A stretch of DNA of 64,000 nucleotides. Source: an uncultured Collinsella sp. (GTDB taxonomy: Bacteria; Actinomycetota; Coriobacteriia; Coriobacteriales; Coriobacteriaceae). Shown here piece by piece: positions 45,042 to 53,746 of the stretch (position 1 is the first letter of the stretch; every line of letters starts with the position of its first letter). The notes under the pieces are model-generated. The model was not told where the DNA came from and did no database searches. It saw only the letters and a program-made list of their open reading frames with translations. The stretch is from contig CAKULD010000001.1 in assembly GCA_934667065.1 (NCBI GenBank), positions 248,001 to 312,000 of the forward strand. Reading direction: 5' to 3'. The translations under genes and the position numbers were made by a program.

Positions 45042-45623
45042 ATGGAACTCACGGACCGCTCTGGTTACTTTGCGGGCCCGGGTATGCTCGGCGGCTCTTT
45101 TGGCGATGCCTCGCGCGCAAGCGACGAGGCCGCCGAGGGCGTCGCCGGCCCTTGCCTGGGCCATGCGCCCGACCAGGTGGTCTTTTACGAGCTCACGCGT
45201 AAGTTTGTGGAGACCGAGGAAGACGTTCCCCAGGAGGCCTGCGACGTGCTGTACTACACGCTCGCCGTGGGCCACCACACCGGCGTACTCGACTGCTTTG
45301 AGCCGCGCCTGTCGGTGCCGGTGAACGTCTTCTATTCGCTCGTCGACGCGCTGCCGGAGGGGGAGGCCCGGACTAAGTTTGAGGCCATCCGCTCCTTTGG
45401 CGAGTGCCAGCTCGACAAGGCGGCGGTGCCGTCGCTGCTCGAGGCCTGCGATGACCTGCTGAACGAGCGCGGTTTTCGCGGCTCGGCCAAGGCGGGCATC
45501 TCGGTGTTCGATGCCGACTTTGGCTTGCATGCCCAGCAGGTCGCGTTTCTGATGAAGTTTCGCGACCTGGTGGAGCGCGTGCGCGACGTGTCGGGCGTGT
45601 ACTTGACGGGAAGGTTGCAGTAA
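45042..45623 (+). CDS. hyfJ: Formate hydrogenlyase maturation protein HycH/HyfJ
   Basis: A 193-residue protein. The middle, VVFYELTRKFVETEEDVPQEACDVLYYTLAVGHHTGVLDC, closely follows the E. coli HycH core, which helps process the large subunit. An N-terminal extension of about 45 residues is not present in the E. coli protein. Its TAA overlaps the next ATG by one base. Confidence 0.88.
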   Translation: MELTDRSGYFAGPGMLGGSFGDASRASDEAAEGVAGPCLGHAPDQVVFYELTRKFVETEEDVPQEACDVLYYTLAVGHHTGVLDCFEPRLSVPVNVFYSLVDALPEGEARTKFEAIRSFGECQLDKAAVPSLLEACDDLLNERGFRGSAKAGISVFDADFGLHAQQVAFLMKFRDLVERVRDVSGVYLTGRLQ

Positions 45624-46126
45624 TGGGCCGCGTTATCGATGGCCGCGTGAACGGCGCTCCCTTTGCGGGTATCGTGCTCACGGCCGGAAGCGTTTTGCGC
45701 GCCGACGATGCCGCCGGCCCCGTGCTCTCCAAAAAGATGGAGGACGCACCCATCGCCGGTTGGTACACCATCGACGGCGGTCAGACGCCCGAAGACGACA
45801 TCATCGAGGTCAAGCGCGAGCGTCCGCCGCGCCTGGTCTTGGTCGATGCCGCCGACATGGTGCTGCCCGTCGGGTCCATCCGTTTGCTTGACAAACGCGA
45901 TGTGGCTCGTAAGTCGATGTTCACCACACATTCGCTTCCGCTCTCGATTCTGATCGAAGAGATCGAGCAATCATGCGAAGATATCGTCTTCATAGGGATT
46001 CAGCCGGGCGACACGGAGTTCTACAACCCCATGTCCCCGGAGGTCTTTGACGCTGTCGACGCCGTGTACGACGCCGTGGCCGCCAACGACTTTTCCCACT
46101 TTGTCCGCTTGGGGCAGGAGCTGTAG
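45623..46126 (+). CDS. hycI: Hydrogenase maturation endopeptidase HycI
   Basis: A 167-residue nickel-dependent peptidase that clips the HyfG C-terminal tail. It begins FAGIVLTAGSVLRADDAAGP, the HycI/HybD nickel-binding loop with Asp, and continues VLVDAADMVLPVG with the second acidic ligand. A TTHSLPLSILIEEIE segment carries the His region. The substrate is the HyfG tail encoded five genes upstream. Confidence 0.93.
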   Translation: MGRVIDGRVNGAPFAGIVLTAGSVLRADDAAGPVLSKKMEDAPIAGWYTIDGGQTPEDDIIEVKRERPPRLVLVDAADMVLPVGSIRLLDKRDVARKSMFTTHSLPLSILIEEIEQSCEDIVFIGIQPGDTEFYNPMSPEVFDAVDAVYDAVAANDFSHFVRLGQEL

Positions 46127-46165
46127 GAGCGCTTGTCCCTGCTGATTAGGAAAGAAGTGATTGAC

Positions 46166-47005
46166 ATGGCAGATACCAAGGTGGAGTATCCCGCTCCCGA
46201 TTGCCTGGCGCCCGCCGCGATTGAGGCAAAGACCGAGGCCGCCGGCGTGACCAAGGCTAACCTGCCGGTCGCGAAGGCCTTTGTCTTGGCGATGTTCGCC
46301 GGTGCGTTCATCGCCTTCGGTGGCCTGTTCTTTACGGTGTTTTTGAGTGATAGCACCCTGGGCTGGGGTGCCCAGCGCGTCGTGGGTGGCCTGTGCTTTT
46401 GCCTGGGCCTGGTGCTCGTGCTGGTGTGCGGCGCCGAGCTCTTTACGGGCAACTCACTTATGGTCTGCGCGCTCAAGAGCAAAAAGATCACGCTGGCCCA
46501 GATGCTCAAGGCCTGGGTTGTCGTGTGGGTCGGTAACTTTGTTGGCGCCCTGTTCATCGTCTTTTTGGTGTACATGGCCGGCATCTATAAGCTCAACGGC
46601 GAGGCGGTCGCCAATTCCATGGTGAGTGTGGCCGCCGGCAAGGTGACGATCGACTGGGTGACGATCTTCTTCCGCGGCATCCTGTGCAACATCTTTGTGT
46701 GCCTGGCCGTGTGGATCGGTACCGCCGGCAAGACCGTGGTCGATAAGGTCGTGGGCATTCTGCTGCCCATCGCCGCCTTTGTGGCCTGCGGTTTTGAGCA
46801 CTGCGTTGCCAACATGTACTTTTTGCCCATGGGCGCCGTGATGCACGCGTGCGGCTACGGTGCCGACGTTGCTGGTGCCGATGCGCTCAATGTTGCAGGC
46901 ATTGCGTTTAACCTGTCCGCTGCCACGCTGGGAAACATCGTTGGCGGCGCGGTTCTGATCGCGCTGGGCTACTGGTTTATCTACGCCAAGAAGTCCGAGG
47001 CGTAA
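46166..47005 (+). CDS. focA: Formate/nitrite transporter family channel (FocA-like)
   Basis: A 279-residue six-helix membrane protein. GAFIAFGGLFFTVFLSD, CGAELFTGNSLMVC and GILCNIFVCLAVWIG match the FNT signature regions. FocA carries formate across the membrane, so its place at the end of the hydrogenlyase operon fits formate supply to FdhF. ATG 46166 with AGGAAAGAAGTG upstream was chosen over an ATG or GTG 33 nt earlier. Nitrite or hydrosulfide channels share the fold; formate is inferred from context. Confidence 0.9.
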   Translation: MADTKVEYPAPDCLAPAAIEAKTEAAGVTKANLPVAKAFVLAMFAGAFIAFGGLFFTVFLSDSTLGWGAQRVVGGLCFCLGLVLVLVCGAELFTGNSLMVCALKSKKITLAQMLKAWVVVWVGNFVGALFIVFLVYMAGIYKLNGEAVANSMVSVAAGKVTIDWVTIFFRGILCNIFVCLAVWIGTAGKTVVDKVVGILLPIAAFVACGFEHCVANMYFLPMGAVMHACGYGADVAGADALNVAGIAFNLSAATLGNIVGGAVLIALGYWFIYAKKSEA

Positions 47006-47028
47006 AGGGACTGTTCGCTGGGTGTTGG

Positions 47029-47064
47029 GCCTCCCGCGGGGCGTTGCCGTGCGGGAGGCTTTTT
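47029..47064 (+). terminator. Terminator of the formate hydrogenlyase operon
   Basis: GCCTCCCGC (47029-47037) pairs with GCGGGAGGC (47051-47059) and is followed by T5. Confidence 0.9.
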
Positions 47065-47107
47065 GCCTTGGAGTGTGTTGTGTGTGGGCTGGAAAGGAAT
47101 AATCGAG

Positions 47108-49225
47108 ATGGCATTTGCTGTGAAACGTGCCGGTCGCACCGTGGTGACCACGTGCGGGGGATGCTATGCCGATTGCGCCTTTGCGGCCCATGTTGAGGAC
47201 GGGCGTGTGGTGGCCGATCTGCCGGTCCCGGGGCATCCGTGCGCGGCGCGGGCCCTATGCGCCCGAGGGCGGCATCGCCTGTCCATGCCGTTTGACGAGC
47301 GTGATCGTATCTTGCACCCCATGCGCCGCCGCGAGGATGGCTCGGGGTTCGATGCGGTGAGCTGGGACGAGGCGTTTGCTCAGATTGCGGCGCGCCTTGG
47401 CGGGGTCGTGGATGCGTATGGCGCCCGTGCGCTGGGCATGACGCTCGGTGTACCCTCGTTCGACCGTTATTGGGCCTATCGTTTTATGCACGCGCTGGGG
47501 TCGCCCAACGTGTACGGTGCCGACGGCGCCTGCGAGGTGAGCCGCCTGACCGGCTGGGAGCACAGCTTGGGCTACAGTCCGGCTTCCGACCTGGCCCATA
47601 CCGATTGCATTATGTACCTGGGGCGTTCCATCGTGGATTCGTCGACGATGGGCACAGTCGATGCCCTGAACGACGCTCGACGTCGCGGGGCCAAGATTAT
47701 TGTGGTGGATCCGCGGCGCAGCGGTTCGGCCGCGCTTGCCGACCGCTGGCTGCGCGTGCGCCCGGGCTGCGACTTGGCGTTGCTGCTGGGCATTGCGCAT
47801 GTACTCATTGCCGAGGACCTGTACGACCGTGACTTTGTGGCCCGCTATACCACGGGTTTTGATGAGCTGGCGCAGGCGGCTGCTACTTGGACGCCCGAGT
47901 GGGCCGAGTCGATGTGTGATGTGCCGGCCGAAGAGATTGTCGCGACGGCGCGCGATCTGGCTGCTGCGGCGCCTGCCGCCGTGGTCGACGCGGGCTTTCA
48001 CGGTGGCATCGGCATCGCGTATGCCAACAGCACCCAGACGGCGCGCGCTATCTGCCTGGTCGATGTGTTGTTGGGCTGCCTAGGGCATGCGGGCGGTGCG
48101 CTCAGCCCGCCGACGCCGCTCGCGCTGGGCGACTTGGACCCTGCGCGCTTTGCGACGCCGCCGGTGCCGCGTGAGCCCAAGTTGGGCTCGGAGCGCTATC
48201 CGCTCGTCGATCCGGTGCGTGGTCTATGCACGACCATCGGCCAGTCCATTCTTGCCGGCGACCTGCGCGGGCTCATCGTTTATGCCAGCAATCCCGGTGC
48301 GGGTTACGGCAACGCCGATGCGTGGCTTGGCATCTTGCAGCAGCTCGACCTGCTCGTGACCATCGATATCCGCTGGTCCGAGACGGCGCGTGCGTCCGAT
48401 TTTGTGCTGCCCGATGTGACGTATCTGGAGGCCGACCGCGGCGTGGGCACGGTCGTGGGCCGCAACGATGCGCGCGTGTTTTACCGCAATGCGGTGCTGC
48501 CGGTTTTGCATGACGACACACGTCCCGGCTGGGAGATCTTTGCCGGTTTGGCTACTGCCTGCGGCGTGGGCGAGTACTTCAACTTTACGCTGGACGACTT
48601 GGCGGCGGCCCAGGTGGCCCCGTTTGGGATCGACCTGGCTGTGCTCAGGGAACGCGGTTGGGCCGACACAGGCGTGTCGCTGCCGCCACGCACGGGCGAG
48701 CCGGTGATTCCGCTCGACGGCGGCAAGATTGCGCTGGCAAGCGACGTGTGGGAGCGCGCTGGTTTGGGTCGTGTGCCCGGCTGGATTGCCCCGATGGTGG
48801 AGCCGGGGCCGGGGATGTTTCGCCTCATTAGCGGTAACCGGCCCTTCGAGTCGCATACGTCGCGTAGGCTCGCGGCGGCCGGTGCTGCCGAGGCGGGCTT
48901 CGACCTGGATGCTGTGCAGATGAATGCCGACGTCGCCGCGCGCATGGGAATTGCCGATGGCGAGATCATCGAGCTCGTGAGCGACATGGGGCGCGATCGC
49001 GTGCGCGTGGAGACTACGCCCTATCTGCATCCGGCGTGCATCTTTACGTCGGCGGCTCCCGGTGGGCGTTCGTTTGGGGCCGGCACGGATGGTGTCCAAG
49101 CGCTCGGCGTCGGTCCGCTCGACCACACGCCGCTACGTTGGGATCCCATTACGGGCGCCGCGCTCACCCAGGAAAACGCCGTTCGTGTGGAAAAGATTGC
49201 GCCGCGCGGGGATAATGACGAGTAA
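47108..49225 (+). CDS. Molybdopterin oxidoreductase of the DMSO-reductase family, substrate unknown
   Basis: A 705-residue Mo- or W-bis-MGD enzyme. TCGGCYADCAFAAHV with a later HPCAARALCARGR supplies Cys for a 4Fe-4S cluster. SWDEAFAQIAARL, VDPRRSGSAALADRW and RPGCDLALLLGIAHVL are standard family segments, and NVYGADGACEVSR near residue 142 may give a Cys ligand to molybdenum. No UGA or Sec is present. There is no Tat signal, so it is cytoplasmic. ATG 47108 follows GGAAAGGA. It lies between the hydrogenlyase terminator and selA; no partner electron-transfer subunit is adjacent. Acetylene hydratase-like, thiosulfate/polysulfide-like and formate dehydrogenase-like roles cannot be separated by eye. 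Confidence 0.85.
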   Translation: MAFAVKRAGRTVVTTCGGCYADCAFAAHVEDGRVVADLPVPGHPCAARALCARGRHRLSMPFDERDRILHPMRRREDGSGFDAVSWDEAFAQIAARLGGVVDAYGARALGMTLGVPSFDRYWAYRFMHALGSPNVYGADGACEVSRLTGWEHSLGYSPASDLAHTDCIMYLGRSIVDSSTMGTVDALNDARRRGAKIIVVDPRRSGSAALADRWLRVRPGCDLALLLGIAHVLIAEDLYDRDFVARYTTGFDELAQAAATWTPEWAESMCDVPAEEIVATARDLAAAAPAAVVDAGFHGGIGIAYANSTQTARAICLVDVLLGCLGHAGGALSPPTPLALGDLDPARFATPPVPREPKLGSERYPLVDPVRGLCTTIGQSILAGDLRGLIVYASNPGAGYGNADAWLGILQQLDLLVTIDIRWSETARASDFVLPDVTYLEADRGVGTVVGRNDARVFYRNAVLPVLHDDTRPGWEIFAGLATACGVGEYFNFTLDDLAAAQVAPFGIDLAVLRERGWADTGVSLPPRTGEPVIPLDGGKIALASDVWERAGLGRVPGWIAPMVEPGPGMFRLISGNRPFESHTSRRLAAAGAAEAGFDLDAVQMNADVAARMGIADGEIIELVSDMGRDRVRVETTPYLHPACIFTSAAPGGRSFGAGTDGVQALGVGPLDHTPLRWDPITGAALTQENAVRVEKIAPRGDNDE

Positions 49226-49277
49226 TTGACTCAGCCGAAGTATTTGACTGATCCACGTTTGTTTTGAAAGGCCGCAC

Positions 49278-50735
49278 ATGAGCGATAGCCAGAACATTTC
49301 CGATGAGGTGCGCGCCCGCCTGCGCGCCATCCCTTCTGTCAACGAGCTGCTCACCGAGTGGCCGGTGGTGAAGGCAGCGGGGGAGACGTGTGACGCGGTG
49401 GTCCATGCCGCCGTCACGGCCGAGCTCGACGAGGAACGCGTCGCCATTCGCGCCGGTGCGGTCCCGCGCTCCAAGCGCGACTTGGCGGCGGCCATCGAGT
49501 GGCGCGCCCATCGCTCTGCGCTGCCCAGCCTGCGTCCCGCTGTAAACGCTACGGGCGTGGTCATCCATACCAACCTGGGCCGCGCCCCGCTTGCTGAGTC
49601 GGCCGCCAAGGCCGTGGCCGAGGTCGCGCGCGGGTACAGCACGCTCGAGTACAGCGTCGACACCTGCTCGCGCGGGTCGCGCAAGGAGCACGCTGCGCAG
49701 CTGATTCGCTCGCTCACCGGTGCCGAGGACGCGCTCGTCGTCAATAACAATGCTGCCGCGGTACTGCTGGTGCTGGCCACCCATGCCGCGGGTAAAGAGG
49801 TCATCGTGAGTCGCGGCGAGCTCGTCGAGATCGGCGGCAGCTTCCGCATTCCCGATGTCATGGAGGCCTCGGGCGCTCGGCTCGTCGAGGTCGGCGCCAC
49901 CAACCGTACGCACCTTGCCGACTACGAGCGCGCCATCACGCCCGACACGGCCATGATCCTCAAGGTTCATCCTTCCAACTACCGCATTGAGGGCTTTCAC
50001 GAGGAGGTGAGCTCCAAGGAGCTTGCCGCGCTGGCGCACAAGCACGGCTTGCTGTTCTACGAGGACCAGGGCTCGGGCGCGCTGCTGCCCGACGACATCC
50101 TGGTCCGCGGCGGCGAGGAGACCACGCCGACCTCGGTCGCCGCCGGGCTCGACATCGTGTCGTGCTCGGGCGACAAGCTGCTCGGTGCCGCGCAGGCGGG
50201 CATTATCATGGGCCGTCGCGACCTGATTCAGGCCTGCGGCGCGCATCCGCTCATGCGCGCCCTGCGCCCGGGCAAGCTCGCGCTGACGGCGCTCGAGGCC
50301 ACGCTGCGCATCTACATGGACGGCGCCGATGTGGCCCATCGCGACGTTCCGGTGCTCAGCATGCTCACGCTTCCGCAGGCTCATTTGGAGCGTCGTGCGC
50401 GCAAGCTGCGCGACCTTATGGCGGCGGGGCTCGATAAGGCCGGCTGTCCTTGTGCCGTTGAGCTGGAGATTGTCGAGGAGTCGTCGACCCCCGGTGGCGG
50501 CTCACTGCCTACCGTCGAGCTGCCGACGATGTGCGTTGCCGTGCGCCTTGTTGACGAGCGCCTGACGGTCGATGCGCTCAAGCGCTCGCTCGTCCAAGAC
50601 TTTGATAAGCCGGTTGTCACGCGTACTTCGCACGACCGCATTCTGTTTGACGTCCGCACGCTCGTGGGCGACCGCGATATCGAGACGGCGGCGTCGACGC
50701 TTGCCGCGTGCGTTGCCAAGGCGGCGCGCCGATGA
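49278..50735 (+). CDS. selA: L-seryl-tRNA(Sec) selenium transferase SelA
   Basis: A 485-residue PLP enzyme converting Ser-tRNA(Sec) to Sec-tRNA(Sec) with selenophosphate. The N-terminal RLRAIPSVNELL and VNATGVVIHTNLGRAPL segments are diagnostic, as is EYSVDTCSRGSR. The PLP Lys is Lys300 in SCSGDKLLGAAQAG. Its TGA stop overlaps the SelB ATG (ATGA, 50732-50735), indicating coupled translation. The ATG follows GAAAGG about 8 nt upstream. Confidence 0.96.
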   Translation: MSDSQNISDEVRARLRAIPSVNELLTEWPVVKAAGETCDAVVHAAVTAELDEERVAIRAGAVPRSKRDLAAAIEWRAHRSALPSLRPAVNATGVVIHTNLGRAPLAESAAKAVAEVARGYSTLEYSVDTCSRGSRKEHAAQLIRSLTGAEDALVVNNNAAAVLLVLATHAAGKEVIVSRGELVEIGGSFRIPDVMEASGARLVEVGATNRTHLADYERAITPDTAMILKVHPSNYRIEGFHEEVSSKELAALAHKHGLLFYEDQGSGALLPDDILVRGGEETTPTSVAAGLDIVSCSGDKLLGAAQAGIIMGRRDLIQACGAHPLMRALRPGKLALTALEATLRIYMDGADVAHRDVPVLSMLTLPQAHLERRARKLRDLMAAGLDKAGCPCAVELEIVEESSTPGGGSLPTVELPTMCVAVRLVDERLTVDALKRSLVQDFDKPVVTRTSHDRILFDVRTLVGDRDIETAASTLAACVAKAARR

Positions 50736-52699
50736 GTGAGACTGAAGCGTTGGTGGAATGTCCCGTCATCGTGGGTACGGCGGGCCACGTCGACCATGGC
50801 AAGTCGGCGCTCATTGAGGCGCTGACGGGCAAAAATCCCGACCGCTTGGAGGTCGAGCGTCGCCGCGGCATGACCGTGGAGCTCGGCTTTGGCGAGCTTG
50901 CGCTGCCGAGCGGCAAGATCGTGGGCCTGGTCGACGTGCCGGGACACGCGCACTACCTACGCGCCATGGTGCAGGGCGCCACGGGCATCGATGTGGCCGT
51001 GCTGGTGGTCTCGGCCGTCGAGGGCGTGATGCCGCAGACGCGCGAGCACGTGCATGTGCTGGAGCTGTTGGGCGTCACGCACATGGTGGTCGCGCTGACG
51101 ATGTGCGATCTGGCCGATGCCGAGATGACCGAGCTTGCTGAGCTCGACGTCGATGACTTTTTGTCGGGCACCGTGTTTGCGGGCGCCCCGATCGTCCCCG
51201 TGTCGTCCAAGACGGGCGAGGGGATTGACGCACTGCTGGCTGCGCTCGACGAGTGCGTAGATGTCTGCTGGGATGCTTGCCGCGACCGTGCCGAGCGCAC
51301 CGACGCCGCTCCGCACCTGCCCATCGACCGCTGCTTTACGATCAAGGGCGCCGGTACCGTCGTGACGGGAACGCTGCACGACGCGCCGGTCGCGGTGGGC
51401 GATGAGCTTGTCGCCCTGCCGTCGCGCACGGTCTGCCGTGTTCGCGGGATTCAGGTGCATGGCGACACGCAGCGGGCGTTGCCCGGCCAGCGCGTGGCGC
51501 TCAACCTGGTGGGCGATGGGGTCGCTTCGCTCGATCGCGGCGAGATGCTCGGCGTCGAGGGCCGCTTTGGCCAGACGCTGCGTTTTATGATGACGTTTAC
51601 CTACCTGGGCCGTGAGGGCGCCAAGCCGCGTGTGCTCGAGTCGGGCGCGCGCGTACACGTGATGGCGGGTACGGCCGAGGTCGTCGGCCGCATCATGCTC
51701 ATGGAGGGCGAGGCGCCCATGGCGGTGGGCGAGACGCGTACCGTTCAGGTTCGTCTGGAGGACCCGCTGCCGTTGCGCGCCGGCGACCATGCCGTGGTTC
51801 TGTCGTATTCGCCGGTGATGCTCATTGGCGGCGGGCGCGTGCTGTTGTCGCGCTGCCGTCGCTCGCGCGAGCTTGCCGACGGGGAGCGTGCGCTGTATGC
51901 GGCGCTCGAAGCCGGGGATGTTGCTGGTTCGGTCGACGCGTGGCTGGCGTTGCAGGTGCTGCCGGTTGCGGCTGCTGATGTTGCCGCGGCACTGGATCTT
52001 GTTGTCGGCGATGTTGACGTTGCGTTGCGTGCGCTGGTGGACCAGGGTGCGGTGTGCGAGCTTGCCGCGGGCGACGTGGCGCTGTACGCGAGTGCTGCCG
52101 GGCTCGACGCCGCAATGGACTCGCTCGCTTCAACTCTGTCTGCCATGCACGCGGAGGCTCCCAGGGAGACGGGCTTTACGCCGGGTGCTGTCGCGCATGC
52201 CGCTTGGCCTACCGCTGACGACGCTGTTGCCGCCGCGTTGATTGCCGAGGGCTGTTCGCGTGGCGTGTGTTCCTCCGAGGGCGCCGAGGTGTTTGACCCG
52301 CACTCTGCTGCCGCTGCGGCGCGTGTGGTGCGCGAGGCCTGTGAGCGCATTGTCGCTTTGCTGGACGAGTCGGGTCTCGATGCGCCGACGTTGCCTGAGG
52401 TGGGCGAGCAGCTGCAGCTCGATCGCGACACTATGACACGTGCTCTGCGTGAGCTTTCGCTCAATCGCTCGATTGTGAAGGTCGAGCGCGACGTTGCCTT
52501 GTCCGCTGCTGCCGAGGCCCACGCTCGCGAGCTCGTCGCCGCGGCCATCGCCAATGCCGGTGGCGCTGCCACCACGAGTGTGCTGCGCGAGGCCCTGGGG
52601 GTGTCGCGCAAGCGAGCCATCAGCATCCTGGAGCACCTAGACGCCGTGCGCTTCACAGCACTAGACAAAGAAGCCGGCGGCCTGCGCTCCCTGCGCTAG
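50732..52699 (+). CDS. selB: Selenocysteine-specific elongation factor SelB
   Basis: A 655-residue translation factor delivering Sec-tRNA(Sec) to UGA codons with a SECIS hairpin. The G1 motif GHVDHGKS lies at residues 18-25 and G3 DVPGH near 62. The middle is EF-Tu-like beta barrels; the last 250 residues are winged-helix repeats that bind SECIS RNA, ending in SRKRAISILEHLDAVRFT. The usual G4 motif NKxD or TKxD appears altered to TMCD (ALTMCDLAD). The length is a little over that of E. coli SelB (614). Confidence 0.95.
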   Translation: MSETEALVECPVIVGTAGHVDHGKSALIEALTGKNPDRLEVERRRGMTVELGFGELALPSGKIVGLVDVPGHAHYLRAMVQGATGIDVAVLVVSAVEGVMPQTREHVHVLELLGVTHMVVALTMCDLADAEMTELAELDVDDFLSGTVFAGAPIVPVSSKTGEGIDALLAALDECVDVCWDACRDRAERTDAAPHLPIDRCFTIKGAGTVVTGTLHDAPVAVGDELVALPSRTVCRVRGIQVHGDTQRALPGQRVALNLVGDGVASLDRGEMLGVEGRFGQTLRFMMTFTYLGREGAKPRVLESGARVHVMAGTAEVVGRIMLMEGEAPMAVGETRTVQVRLEDPLPLRAGDHAVVLSYSPVMLIGGGRVLLSRCRRSRELADGERALYAALEAGDVAGSVDAWLALQVLPVAAADVAAALDLVVGDVDVALRALVDQGAVCELAAGDVALYASAAGLDAAMDSLASTLSAMHAEAPRETGFTPGAVAHAAWPTADDAVAAALIAEGCSRGVCSSEGAEVFDPHSAAAAARVVREACERIVALLDESGLDAPTLPEVGEQLQLDRDTMTRALRELSLNRSIVKVERDVALSAAAEAHARELVAAAIANAGGAATTSVLREALGVSRKRAISILEHLDAVRFTALDKEAGGLRSLR

Positions 52700-52710
52700 G
52701 GTCCCTCATC

Positions 52711-52778
52711 AGTTGCGGTGAAATACGGACTGTTTATCCCTATATCTAGTCCATTTAGTCCGTATTCCACCGCAACTT
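52711..52778 (+). repeat. Palindromic repeat family, copy 3
   Basis: Arms 52711-52732 and 52757-52778 are the same conserved sequence with one mismatch (TATTCCACC) and an unrelated loop. It lies between selB and tRNA-Sec, 11 nt after the selB stop, and may terminate transcription. Confidence 0.88.
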
Positions 52779-52828
52779 CCAGAATGACTACTCTGGTGCC
52801 CTGTGCGGCTGCGGGCTGTCCGGTTTGG

Positions 52829-52846
52829 TAAAATATCGCCGCACTT
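52829..52846 (+). promoter_or_regulatory. Possible -10 box of selC
   Basis: TAAAAT at 52829-52834 lies 12 nt before the mature tRNA 5' end, a typical distance. No strong -35 was seen. Confidence 0.4.
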
Positions 52847-52943
52847 GGGAACGGATGGGCTCCGGTGGGCTCCGCGGTCCTCAAAACCGTTGCGAGGCGT
52901 GCAAAACGTCTTGGATGTGTTCGATTCACATACGTTCCCGCCA
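52847..52943 (+). tRNA. selC: tRNA-Sec (anticodon TCA)
   Basis: A 97-nt tRNA. Acceptor arms are GGGAACG and CGTTCCC plus a G-A eighth pair, with G73 and encoded CCA (52941-52943). The D arm has a 6-bp stem GGGCTC/GGGCTC (with G-U pairs) and CGGT loop, as in selC. The anticodon loop CCTCAAA gives TCA (52881-52883). The variable arm is an 8-bp hairpin with GCAAA loop, and the T-loop is TTCGATT. These are the hallmarks of bacterial selenocysteine tRNA. It sits just after selA-selB. Confidence 0.96.
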
Positions 52944-53098
52944 TACGCTACCAGCGCTTTTGTGCTCGCGGTCTTGCTGCGTGCCGCAAAGGCGCTGTTT
53001 TGTTTTGATACGGAGCCGTCATGTCGCCTGCTTTATGGGCAATGGCATGTGGCTTCGTGCTTCGGGTTTCGAGCATGCCGATGGGGGTGTTTTGCCGT

Positions 53099-53731
53099 AT
53101 GACTATCGTAAGACGGGCCGATCTTTCTTGCGTCGTCCAGGCGGGCGGGCTGTCGTCGCGCATGGGCTGCGACAAGGCGCGCATGGCGTTTTGCGGCAAG
53201 CCCCTGATCGAGCGCGTGCTGGAGCGGCTCGCCCTGGTCGGCAGCGAGCTTGTTGTGACGACCTCGCGCCCCGAGGAGCTCGCCTATCTCAGGGAGTGCG
53301 AGTTTGATGGCCTGGTTCCGCGTGTAGTCATGGACGTCGACGGCCCCGCCGGTGCCATGCGCGGCATCGCGAGCTCGCTGGCCGCCGCTCGGCTGCCACT
53401 CGTGGCGATTGTCGCCTGCGATATGCCGTTCGTCTCGCCAGAACTGATCGGCGCGCTTGCTGATCGGGTCAAGGAAGGCCCGCTCGACGTGTGCGTGCCG
53501 CGCGAGGAACGGGGGATTGAGCCGCTATGCTCTGTTTGGCGTCGTGAAGCATGCGTCCCGGTGGCTCGCGAGCTCCTCGCCAGCGATCGCCAACGTATTC
53601 GTTGTCTAATCGACCGAGTGAACGCCAGCTATCTAGACGAGCCGCAGATTATCGCGGCAGCCGGGTCGCTGCTCTGCTTCGAAAACGTCAATACGCCCGA
53701 GGAGTTTGCGGCAGCTGAACTGCTCGCCTAG
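53099..53731 (+). CDS. mobA: Molybdenum cofactor guanylyltransferase MobA (or MocA-like)
   Basis: A 210-residue nucleotidyltransferase. The N-terminal LSCVVQAGGLSSRMGCDKARMAF matches the GGxSxRMGxDK nucleotide loop, followed by VMDVDGPAGAMRGI and VAIVACDMPFVSPELI with the metal-binding DxP. MobA makes the guanine-dinucleotide form needed by FdhF; MocA would make the cytosine form needed by the hydroxylase at 56900. The choice cannot be made by eye. The ATG at 53099 starts the conserved domain; earlier in-frame starts overlap the selC downstream region. It ends 15 nt before the next DUF3343 gene. Confidence 0.88.
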   Translation: MTIVRRADLSCVVQAGGLSSRMGCDKARMAFCGKPLIERVLERLALVGSELVVTTSRPEELAYLRECEFDGLVPRVVMDVDGPAGAMRGIASSLAAARLPLVAIVACDMPFVSPELIGALADRVKEGPLDVCVPREERGIEPLCSVWRREACVPVARELLASDRQRIRCLIDRVNASYLDEPQIIAAAGSLLCFENVNTPEEFAAAELLA

Positions 53732-53746
53732 ACGATGGGAGTTGTC

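Noticed and set aside
47108..49225. A further selenoprotein
   Set aside because: No in-frame UGA occurs; the expected position holds an ordinary Cys in GADGACEVS.
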